From an uncultured Flavobacterium sp. (lineage in GTDB: Bacteria > Bacteroidota > Bacteroidia > Flavobacteriales > Flavobacteriaceae): a stretch of DNA of 64,000 nt. The stretch's first letter is position 1, and each line of letters begins with the position of its first letter. This document shows positions 17,591 through 24,636 of this stretch, one piece after another. The notes under the pieces were generated by a model that saw only the letters and a list, made by a program, of their open reading frames with translations, did no database searches and had not been told where the DNA came from. A program made the position numbers and the translations under genes. The DNA is taken from positions 496,001 to 560,000 of the forward strand of contig NZ_OY730230.1 in the NCBI RefSeq assembly GCF_963422545.1, given 5' to 3'.

Positions 17591-18316
17591 TCATTTTCTA
17601 ATTATATAACCCTCTAGTTGTTTCAAACTGATTCTTCCTTCATAAATTGCTTTCCCTATAATGGTTCCTTCACAGCCTAATTCAGCTAGTTTTGGTAATT
17701 CGTCAAAAGTTGAAATTCCTCCTGAGGCAATTAATTTTACGCCATTTGCTTCGGCTAAAATTTTGCTGTATAAATCAAAACTTGGTCCTTCAAGCATTCC
17801 GTCTTTAGCAATATCAGTACAAATTACATACTGAATTCCTTTGGTTTGATAATCCTGAATAAACGGAATCAAATCTTCATTTGAATCTTCTAACCAACCA
17901 GAAACCGCAATTTTTTCGTCTTTGGCATCGGCGCCTAAAATGATTTTATCAGAACCATATTCTGAAATCCATTTTTCGAAAATTGTTCTGTTTTTTACCG
18001 CAATACTTCCGCCAGTTATTTGATTTGCACCACTTTCAAATGCAATTCTCAAATCATCATCTGATTTTAAACCACCACCAAAATCAATTTTTAAACTCGT
18101 TTGCGTGGCAATTTGTTCCAAAATTTTATAATTCACAATTTTGCTTGATTTTGCTCCGTCAAGATCTACTAAATGCAAATATTCGATTCCGTGCGCTTCA
18201 AATGATTTCGCTACTTCAAGTGGATTTTCATTGTAAATTATTTTGGTATTATAATCTCCTTTAGATAAACGAACACATTTTCCGTCAATGATATCTATGG
18301 CTGGTATTATTCTCAT
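17591..18316 (-). CDS. hisA: Phosphoribosylformimino-5-aminoimidazole carboxamide ribotide isomerase
   Basis: Amadori rearrangement of ProFAR to PRFAR, step 4 of histidine synthesis. The 241-residue barrel starts MRIIPAIDIIDGKCVRLSKGDY, with the catalytic Asp in AIDI. The second catalytic Asp lies in VICTDIAKDGMLEG, and the phosphate loops are DFGGGLKS and LIASGGIST. It lies between hisH and hisF and is clearly related to HisF by its half-barrel repeat. Standard length, no anomalies. Confidence 0.97.
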   Translation of the reverse strand: MRIIPAIDIIDGKCVRLSKGDYNTKIIYNENPLEVAKSFEAHGIEYLHLVDLDGAKSSKIVNYKILEQIATQTSLKIDFGGGLKSDDDLRIAFESGANQITGGSIAVKNRTIFEKWISEYGSDKIILGADAKDEKIAVSGWLEDSNEDLIPFIQDYQTKGIQYVICTDIAKDGMLEGPSFDLYSKILAEANGVKLIASGGISTFDELPKLAELGCEGTIIGKAIYEGRISLKQLEGYIIRK

Positions 18317-18403
18317 TTGATTTTTGATTGTAGATTAACGATTTTAGATTTTAGATTCTCCAAAATTGATATTGATTTTTAATATTGTTTTTTCAATTGA
18401 AAT

Positions 18404-18997
18404 TTAAATATTGGAATTTAATTTTAAGAAATTCTCCAATATCTTCTCCCCAACTGCCCCACTTTTCTCCGGATGAAACTGAGTTCCATAGAAGTTATCT
18501 TTTTGTAAAGCCGATGCGTATTCTAACTCGTAATTCGTTACAGCTATGGCTTCATCGCAATTTGGGGCGTAAAAACTATGTACTAAATACATAAACTCAT
18601 TCTCAGAAATTCCTTTAAACAAATCCGATTTTAGATTGTAAATCTGATTCCATCCCATTTGTGGCACTTTTACTTTCGATGTGAACTTAATCACATCAAC
18701 ATCAAAAATTCCTAAACCTTCCGTATTTCCTTCTTCACTCGATTTACACATCAATTGCATTCCAAGGCAAATTCCTAAAACCGGTTGTTTCAAATTCGGA
18801 ATCAAACCATCCAAACCACTTTCTTTCAATTTTTCCATAGCCGAACTTGCTTCTCCAACTCCGGGAAAAATCACTTTATCCGCAGCCAAAATTTCATCCG
18901 GATTATTACTCAAAACAGCTTTAAAACCAAGCCTTTCAATAGCAAACATAATGCTCTGAATATTTCCTGCTCCGTAATTTATAATTACTATTTTCAT
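18404..18997 (-). CDS. hisH: Imidazole glycerol phosphate synthase, glutamine amidotransferase subunit
   Basis: Glutaminase that feeds ammonia to HisF. It has the class I triad: nucleophile Cys in VLGICLGMQLM, and His and Glu in GTQFHPEKSG. I place the start at 18997 (MKIVIINYGAGNIQSI, 197 residues), which matches the family N-terminus. An upstream in-frame ATG at 19030 would add MKPETKKQKNQ, but those codons are the repeat unit atgaaacctgaaac that fills this spacer, so they are probably untranslated. It lies between the NTF2-like gene and hisA. Confidence 0.95.
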   Translation of the reverse strand: MKIVIINYGAGNIQSIMFAIERLGFKAVLSNNPDEILAADKVIFPGVGEASSAMEKLKESGLDGLIPNLKQPVLGICLGMQLMCKSSEEGNTEGLGIFDVDVIKFTSKVKVPQMGWNQIYNLKSDLFKGISENEFMYLVHSFYAPNCDEAIAVTNYELEYASALQKDNFYGTQFHPEKSGAVGEKILENFLKLNSNI

Positions 18998-19009
18998 TTG
19001 ATTTTTTTG

Positions 19010-19070
19010 TTTTTTTGTTTCAGGTTTCATGTTTCAAGTTGTTCTAGAGAACGTGAAACTTTAAACAAAT
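19010..19070. repeat. Inverted repeat spacer upstream of hisH
   Basis: gtttcaggtttcatgtttcaagtt (from about 19016) followed by inverted aacgtgaaactttaaac (about 19050-19066). Same repeat family as in the ilvB-ilvN gap and the next spacer at 19449-19506. It creates a spurious upstream ATG in the hisH frame. Confidence 0.7.
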
Positions 19071-19076
19071 TTTCTT

Positions 19077-19427
19077 CTACAGATCTGTATAATGAGCTAT
19101 CATTTTATTTACCAATCCGTTTTCATTAAAAAACATGACTTCTATCGCCATTTTATTCATAATTGATTTATAATAAAGTGCCACCGAATCAACTCCTGAA
19201 GTAACTTCAACTAATTCAAAATACAAATCCGGAATTTTAGTTAAAGCCTTCTCCCAATATGCTCTGACTTGCTCTTTTCCCTGAAGTGAACCACTTTCAA
19301 TTCCAGCTGCCAGTTTTATCATGGGTGTTGTAATTTCGATATCTTCAGAATAATGCTTCATGATATCGTCTAAATCATGCGAATTCCAGGATTCTATCCA
19401 GGCTTTTGCGAATTTTTGAGCATCCAT
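19077..19427 (-). CDS. NTF2-like (SnoaL-type) small protein inside the his operon
   Basis: A 116-residue protein starting MDAQKFAKAWIESWNSHDLDDIMKHYSEDIEITTP, the helix-helix-strand opening of the NTF2/SnoaL cone fold; LQGKEQVRAYWEKAL and MIAHYTDL fit the rest. The 36 bases of open frame upstream come from the repeat spacer, so I start at 19427. It sits between hisB and hisH on the same strand with spacers under 90 bases, so it should be cotranscribed. No such protein is part of the known histidine pathway. A role in binding or repairing an intermediate is possible but is only a guess. Confidence 0.85.
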   Translation of the reverse strand: MDAQKFAKAWIESWNSHDLDDIMKHYSEDIEITTPMIKLAAGIESGSLQGKEQVRAYWEKALTKIPDLYFELVEVTSGVDSVALYYKSIMNKMAIEVMFFNENGLVNKMIAHYTDL

Positions 19428-19448
19428 ATTTTTTTTGTTTGTTTTGTT

Positions 19449-19506
19449 TGTTTCAGGTTTCACGTTTCAAGTTACTTTCAGAACGTGAAACCTGAAACTT
19501 GAAACA
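19449..19506. repeat. Inverted repeat spacer between hisB and the NTF2-like gene
   Basis: Arms gtttcaggtttcacgtttc (starting near 19449) and the inverted gaacgtgaaacctgaaact (near 19481-19500), an almost perfect stem of over 20 bp. It fills the spacer between two cotranscribed genes. Confidence 0.8.
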
Positions 19507-19511
19507 AATAT

Positions 19512-20648
19512 TTATAACATCCCTTTCGTTGATGGCAAAATCATTTTCTCTGTGTCTCTTTTTACCGCCACTTTTATAGCTTTCGCGAAAGCTTTAAAAA
19601 TTGCTTCAATTTTGTGGTGCTCGTTCGTTCCTTCAGCTTTTATATTAATGTTGGCTTTAGCACCGTCAGAGAAGGATTTAAAGAAATGATAAAACATTTC
19701 TGTTGGCATTTTACCCACCATTTCACGTTTAAATTCTGTTTCCCAAACCAGCCAGTTTCTTCCGCCAAAATCAATCGCAACCTGCGCTAAACAATCGTCC
19801 ATTGGCAAACAGAAACCGTAACGTTCAATTCCTAGTTTGTTTCCTAAAGCTTTTGCAAAAACTTCTCCCAAGGCAATTGCAGTATCTTCGATTGTGTGGT
19901 GTTCATCGACTTCTAAATCACCTTTTACCAGAATTTCTAAGTCCATTTGACCGTGACGCGAAATTTGATCTAACATATGATCAAAAAAAGCAATTCCGGT
20001 TTCTATTTTACTTTTCCCAGTTCCATCTAGGTTTAAGTTGATGTAAATATCCGTTTCATTGGTTTTACGCGTAATCGAAGCTGAACGTGCTTCTAGTTTC
20101 AAAAACTCATAAATTTCTTTCCAACTCATCGTTTGAAGAATAATAGTTTTGTCTAATTCTTCTCTTTTCGCTGAAATTTCATTGCTCCCAATTCCGTCAT
20201 TATCATTGATAAAAATGGCTTTTGCTCCCAGGTTTTTAGCCAATTCAACATCAGTCAAACGATCTCCTAAAACAAACGAATTTGCCAAATCATATTCCGG
20301 ATTATCAATATATTTCGTCAACATTCCCGTTCTCGGCTTACGCGTTGGCGCATTATCTTCAGGAAATGATCTGTCAATGAAAATATCATCAAACAAAATT
20401 CCCTCATTTTCAAAGGCTTTTAAAATAAAATTTTGCGTTGGCCAAAACGTATCTTCCGGAAAACTATCCGTTCCTAATCCATCCTGATTGGTTACCAATG
20501 CTAATTCGTAATCTAATTCATTGGCAATTTTAGCCAAATATTGAAAAGCTTTTGGATAAAATTCTACTTTCTCCAAAGCATCTAATTGATAATTTTCAGG
20601 TTCTAAAACAATCGTTCCGTCACGATCGATAAAAAGTACTTTTTTCAT
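19512..20648 (-). CDS. hisB: Bifunctional histidinol-phosphatase / imidazoleglycerol-phosphate dehydratase
   Basis: Steps 6 and 8 of histidine synthesis. The N-terminal half (to about residue 165) is a HAD phosphatase with the nucleophile motif FIDRDGTI and the Asp-rich VLGDRLTDVELA. The C-terminal half is IGP dehydratase with HMLDQISRHGQMD, DEHHTIEDTAIALGE and NEHHKIEAIFKAFAKA, which supply the Mn-binding histidines. At 378 residues it has the fused form known from enterobacteria and many Bacteroidota. It lies between hisC and the NTF2-like gene. Confidence 0.97.
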   Translation of the reverse strand: MKKVLFIDRDGTIVLEPENYQLDALEKVEFYPKAFQYLAKIANELDYELALVTNQDGLGTDSFPEDTFWPTQNFILKAFENEGILFDDIFIDRSFPEDNAPTRKPRTGMLTKYIDNPEYDLANSFVLGDRLTDVELAKNLGAKAIFINDNDGIGSNEISAKREELDKTIILQTMSWKEIYEFLKLEARSASITRKTNETDIYINLNLDGTGKSKIETGIAFFDHMLDQISRHGQMDLEILVKGDLEVDEHHTIEDTAIALGEVFAKALGNKLGIERYGFCLPMDDCLAQVAIDFGGRNWLVWETEFKREMVGKMPTEMFYHFFKSFSDGAKANINIKAEGTNEHHKIEAIFKAFAKAIKVAVKRDTEKMILPSTKGML

Positions 20649-20666
20649 AGTTCAAATTTTTGTGCC

Positions 20667-20827
20667 GCCACAGATTACACAGATTAAACGGATTTTTTTA
20701 TTCTGTTTGTGTTTGATTTTTTGCCACGAATTTCACGAATTAACACGAATTAACACGAATTGAATTAGTGAAAATTCGTGAAATTCGTGGCGAAAGAAAA
20801 ATCATTTTAATCTGTGTAATCTGTGGC
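20667..20827. repeat. Double nested palindrome between hisC and hisB
   Basis: Outer perfect 22-bp arms (20667-20688 and 20806-20827, core cacagattacacagatt) enclose inner perfect 19-bp arms gccacgaatttcacgaatt (20723-20741 and 20773-20791), with extra direct copies of aacacgaatt between. It fills the 190-base spacer inside the operon and would fold into a very stable cruciform or RNA hairpin without a U-tract. Confidence 0.9.
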
Positions 20828-20838
20828 CTATATCTTTT

Positions 20839-21885
20839 TTATTTCAACAACTTCAATTCTTTAATCAAAACAGCATTTTCCTCAGGAATTCCAATCGTAA
20901 AACGAAGGCAATTTTCGCATAAAGGCTGAGTCGTTCTGTTACGAATTACGATTCCTTTTGCAATTAATTCGTCATATCTTTTATTCGCATTATCTACTTT
21001 TACCAATACAAAGTTAGCTTCTGTAGGATATACTTTTTCCACAAAACTCACTTCAAGTAAAACCTTAAGTAACTCCTCTCTTTGTTCAATAATAGAAGCT
21101 ATTTCTTGTTTTATTTTATCCGAATCTTTTAAACGAAGAATTGCTCTTTGCTGTGTTAACTCGTTTACATTATAAGGAGGTTTTATTTTATTTAAAACAG
21201 AAATTATAGCTTCAGAAGCATAACAAATTCCCAAACGAATTCCAGCCAAACCATACGCTTTTGAAAGCGTTTGTGTAATCACCAAATTTGGATATTCATC
21301 CATTTCTGTCAACCAGCTTTCTTTTTCTGAAAAGTCAATATAAGCTTCATCAATTACAACCAAACCTTTAAAATTTTGAAGCAATTTAACCACACTTTCA
21401 TCTGAGAAAGAATTCCCTGTTGGATTATTTGGCGAACATAAAAAGATGATTTTTGTGTTATCATCAACGGCGTCTAAAATCTTTTCTACTTGCGGCTGAA
21501 AATCTGCTGAAAGTAAAACTTCCCTGTTTTCGACTGCATTAATGTTTGCCAAAACACTGTACATTCCATACGTTGGTGGTAACGAAATTATATTGTCAAT
21601 TTTTGGCTCACAGAAAGCTCTGAAAAGTAAATCCAAAACTTCATCACTTCCGTTTCCTAATAAAATCTGAGTTGGTTTTACTTTATTATTCTTTGCTAAA
21701 ATCGCTTTAACCGAATTCTGTTGTGGATCAGGATAACGATTCACGCCATTTTGAAACGGATTTTCATTGGCATCCAAAAAAATCATTTCGGCAGTATCAA
21801 AATCCTCAAACTCATCACGCGCCGAAGAATAAGGTTTTAATGTTTTTACGTTTTCACGCGTTATTGTATTTATATCGAATTTCAT
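20839..21885 (-). CDS. hisC: Histidinol-phosphate aminotransferase
   Basis: PLP enzyme (fold type I) converting imidazole-acetol phosphate and glutamate to histidinol phosphate. It shows LDANENPFQNGVNRYPDPQQ at the N-terminus, LCSPNNPTGN, and VIDEAYIDF. The PLP lysine lies in TQTLSKAYGLAGIRLG, and FTIGIPEEN closes the protein. Start taken at 21885 (MKFDINTITREN, 348 residues); an ATG three codons upstream (21894) is equally readable. Lies between hisD and hisB in the operon. Confidence 0.95.
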   Translation of the reverse strand: MKFDINTITRENVKTLKPYSSARDEFEDFDTAEMIFLDANENPFQNGVNRYPDPQQNSVKAILAKNNKVKPTQILLGNGSDEVLDLLFRAFCEPKIDNIISLPPTYGMYSVLANINAVENREVLLSADFQPQVEKILDAVDDNTKIIFLCSPNNPTGNSFSDESVVKLLQNFKGLVVIDEAYIDFSEKESWLTEMDEYPNLVITQTLSKAYGLAGIRLGICYASEAIISVLNKIKPPYNVNELTQQRAILRLKDSDKIKQEIASIIEQREELLKVLLEVSFVEKVYPTEANFVLVKVDNANKRYDELIAKGIVIRNRTTQPLCENCLRFTIGIPEENAVLIKELKLLK

Positions 21886-21998
21886 TTTTTTCATTTTTAG
21901 GAAGATTTAAGAATCAAGAGGCAAGAATATAAACTTAAGTCTAATCGTTTAACTCTTTCATCTTGCTTCTTTCTTCTATTTTATTTCCTCTATTTTCT

Positions 21999-23282
21999 TT
22001 ATTCTAAACTCTTCAACCTTAAAGTCACAGCATTCTTATGCGCTTGTAAACCTTCGGCTTCAGCCATAATTTCAATAGCGCCACCAATATTTTGAATTCC
22101 TATTTCTGATATTTTCTGAAACGTCATTGATTTCATAAAACTATCCAGATTTACTCCGCTGTAATTTTTAGCATAACCGTTTGTTGGCAATGTATGATTT
22201 GTTCCCGAAGCATAATCCCCGGCACTTTCCGGAGTATAATTTCCAATAAAAACAGAACCTGCATTTACTATTCCGTTGCAATAAAAATCATCAAACTCAG
22301 AACAGATTATAAAGTGTTCCGGTCCATATTCGTTGATTAAATCTAAAGCAATCTGATCATTTTCAACATAAATTAATTTTGAATTTTCAATCGCTTTTTT
22401 AGCAATCACTTTACGAGGAAGAACTTCAATTTGAGCCTGAATTTCAGCTTCAACAGCATCAATTAATCTTCTCGAGGTCGAAACTAAAATCACCTGACTA
22501 TCAGTTCCGTGTTCTGCCTGAGATAATAAATCTGAAGCTACAAACGCCGGAACAGCTGTATTGTCAGCCACAATCAACAATTCTGAAGGACCGGCGGGCA
22601 TATCAATTGCTACACCAAATTGTGTTGCCAATTGCTTTGCAACGGTTACAAACTGATTTCCAGGTCCGAAGATTTTATACACTTTTGGGATAGATTGTGT
22701 CCCAAATGTCATTCCGGCGATTGCCTGAATTCCGCCAACTTTTAATATTTTAGTTACACCACATAAATTTGCAGCGTACAAAATTGCAGGATTTATTTTC
22801 CCGGTTTTGTCTGGTGGCGAACACAAAACAATTTCTTTGCAACCCGCAATTTCTGCAGGAACGGCCAACATTAAAACAGTTGAAAACAAAGGAGCGGTTC
22901 CGCCCGGAATGTATAATCCAATTTTTTGAATTGGTCTTTTTTCCTGCCAGCAATTTACTCCTTCAGTAGTTTCAATCGAAATTCTCTCTGTTTTTTGAGC
23001 AGTGTGAAACTTCAAAATATTTGTTCTTGCTATTTGAATTGCTTCTTTTAACTCGCTTGAAATCGAATTAACGGCTTCCTGAATTTCTTCTTGAGAAACT
23101 TCATAGTTATCTAAAGAAATTCCGTCAAAAATCGAAGTGTATTTTGCAACAGCTTCATCTCCTTTTTTCTGTACTTCTTTGAAGATTTCTTTTACCGTAA
23201 CTTCGATATCATCGATTGTTTTGGTTGGTCTTTTTAATATTTCTGACCAGGTATCTGGTTTTGGATTGTCTATTTTATTCAT
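21999..23282 (-). CDS. hisD: Histidinol dehydrogenase
   Basis: Zinc- and NAD+-dependent oxidation of histidinol to histidine, the last two steps of the pathway. The 427 residues include LYIPGGTAPLFSTVLMLAVPA, FGPGNQFVTVAKQ, MPAGPSELLIVAD and LLSQAEHGTDSQ. The C-terminal YASGTNHTLPTNGYAK contains the His region of the zinc site. Length is standard. It is the second gene of the operon, after hisG. The 185-base spacer to hisG holds degenerate repeats. Confidence 0.97.
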   Translation of the reverse strand: MNKIDNPKPDTWSEILKRPTKTIDDIEVTVKEIFKEVQKKGDEAVAKYTSIFDGISLDNYEVSQEEIQEAVNSISSELKEAIQIARTNILKFHTAQKTERISIETTEGVNCWQEKRPIQKIGLYIPGGTAPLFSTVLMLAVPAEIAGCKEIVLCSPPDKTGKINPAILYAANLCGVTKILKVGGIQAIAGMTFGTQSIPKVYKIFGPGNQFVTVAKQLATQFGVAIDMPAGPSELLIVADNTAVPAFVASDLLSQAEHGTDSQVILVSTSRRLIDAVEAEIQAQIEVLPRKVIAKKAIENSKLIYVENDQIALDLINEYGPEHFIICSEFDDFYCNGIVNAGSVFIGNYTPESAGDYASGTNHTLPTNGYAKNYSGVNLDSFMKSMTFQKISEIGIQNIGGAIEIMAEAEGLQAHKNAVTLRLKSLE

Positions 23283-23467
23283 TTTGATATTTTTTAACCG
23301 CTAAACTTTGTGGGTTTAACCGCAAAGAGCGCTAAGTTTTTTTATTCTTTATCTTGAAAAACACAAAGTTCGCAAAGCTTAATATTGAAACTATTCTTTT
23401 TAACACAGAGTTCGCAAAGCTGTTATCGAAGTTTGGAATTTGGAATTTCTTTTATTGGAATTTCTCT
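23283..23467. repeat. Degenerate repeat spacer between hisG and hisD
   Basis: Several short related units of the kinds aaccgctaaactttg, cacaaagttcgcaaagctt and cacagagttcgcaaagct occur in direct and partly inverted orientation, ending with ggaatttggaatttc next to hisG. No gene is seen. Confidence 0.55.
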
Positions 23468-24325
23468 TTAGAGTACCATTTTCTCAATTGGGCAAACTAA
23501 AATTCCTTCGGCTCCAGCCTCTTTTAATTTATCTATTACGTCCCAGAAAGTATCTTTATCAATTACTGAGTGAACACTACTCCAACCTTCTTGTGCTAAT
23601 GGTAAAACGGTTAAACTTCTTAAAACCGGTAAGATTTTTCCAATTTCATCAATTTTATCATTTGGTACGTTCATCAAAATATACTTTGAGTTTCGTGCTC
23701 TTAAAACTGATTGTATTCTGAATTTTAATGTATCTATGTGTTTTTGAATCTCCGGTGAAACTTTTGGAGAAACTGCCAGAACTGCTTCACTTTTAAGGAT
23801 AACTTCTACTTCTCTTAAATTATTCTTGAATAAGGTGCTTCCGCTTGAAACGATATCTACAATGGCATCGGCAAGACCAATATTTGGAGCAATTTCTACA
23901 GAACCTGAAATTTGGTGAATATCTACTGTTAATCCAAAAGAGCTGAAATATTCGTTAACTGTATTTGGGTAAGATGTTGCGATACGTAAACCTGCTAAAT
24001 CCTGAATAGAATTGTAATTGAATGTTTTAGGAACTGCAACAGAAACCTTGCATTTTGAGAATCCTAATTTTTGGATTACTTCAATATGTTTGCCTTTTTC
24101 TACCAAAAGATTATCACCTACAATAGCAAGATCTACAACTCCATCAATTAAATATTGAGGAATATCTGAGTTTCTTAGATATAAAACTTCTAGCGGGAAA
24201 TTTGAAGCTTCGGCTTTTAATTGATCGTTTCCATTGTTGATCGAAATACCGCAATCTTTTAGAATTTGAATGCTGTCTTCGTTTAAACGACCAGATTTTT
24301 GAATTGCAATTTTTAATGTACTCAT
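23468..24325 (-). CDS. hisG: ATP phosphoribosyltransferase, long form
   Basis: First and committed step of histidine synthesis. The 285 residues start MSTLKIAIQKSGRLNEDSIQILKDCGI. The PRPP-binding region reads ADAIVDIVSSGSTLFKNNL. After about residue 215 comes the ACT-like C-terminal domain of the long (HisG_L) form, which binds histidine for feedback inhibition, so no HisZ partner is needed. It is the first structural gene of the operon, 53 bases after the attenuator terminator. Confidence 0.97.
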   Translation of the reverse strand: MSTLKIAIQKSGRLNEDSIQILKDCGISINNGNDQLKAEASNFPLEVLYLRNSDIPQYLIDGVVDLAIVGDNLLVEKGKHIEVIQKLGFSKCKVSVAVPKTFNYNSIQDLAGLRIATSYPNTVNEYFSSFGLTVDIHQISGSVEIAPNIGLADAIVDIVSSGSTLFKNNLREVEVILKSEAVLAVSPKVSPEIQKHIDTLKFRIQSVLRARNSKYILMNVPNDKIDEIGKILPVLRSLTVLPLAQEGWSSVHSVIDKDTFWDVIDKLKEAGAEGILVCPIEKMVL

Positions 24326-24378
24326 TTTTTTTAGTTTTTTGTTGGATTAATAGTTTGAGTACAAAGAATTGGTATAAA

Positions 24379-24409
24379 AAAACCCGTTTGATGTACTCAA
24401 ACGGGTTTT
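24379..24409 (-). terminator. Attenuator terminator upstream of hisG
   Basis: Perfect 13-bp arms (24379-24391 and 24397-24409, aaacccgtttga core) with a 5-base loop. On the minus strand a run of T follows the stem. It lies 27 bases after the his leader-peptide stop and 53 bases before the hisG ATG. Confidence 0.88.
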
Positions 24410-24436
24410 AAAATATGATGATTTACACACATACCA

Positions 24437-24496
24437 TTAACACATCGCTTGAGAGCAATAATGAAAATGATGATGATGTAATTGTATAGAAATCAT
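24437..24496 (-). CDS. his operon leader peptide (19 aa)
   Basis: The short ORF reads MISIQLHHHHFHYCSQAMC, with four consecutive His codons and a fifth after Phe. It sits about 30 bases after the start point expected from a good TTG-N21-TATATTTG promoter and just before an intrinsic terminator and hisG. That is the architecture of the classical his attenuator. RNA CUCAAGCG (codons 15-17, plus strand 24446-24453) can pair, with one G-U, with the 5' arm of the terminator (CGUUUGA), a candidate antiterminator that a ribosome stalled at the His codons would leave exposed. Too short for routine gene calling. The function is inferred, but the codon content is hard to explain otherwise. Confidence 0.9.
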   Translation of the reverse strand: MISIQLHHHHFHYCSQAMC

Positions 24497-24531
24497 GACT
24501 TGGTTTGTTTTATAATTCTTTGATTCGGTTG

Positions 24532-24563
24532 CAAATATACTAGTTAATTTCACAAAAAAGCAA
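24532..24563 (-). promoter_or_regulatory. his operon promoter (Bacteroidota type)
   Basis: Minus-strand TTG (24563-24561), 21-base spacer, then TATATTTG (24539-24532), matching the Bacteroidota TTG / TAnnTTTG consensus with usual spacing. The predicted start point gives a 5' leader of about 30 bases to the leader peptide. Confidence 0.7.
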
Positions 24564-24636
24564 TTTTTAATTTAACTTAACAATACTTTATTGTTAAAAA
24601 AAAGTATGAACCCCTATTTTATTGGATTTTTTGAAT

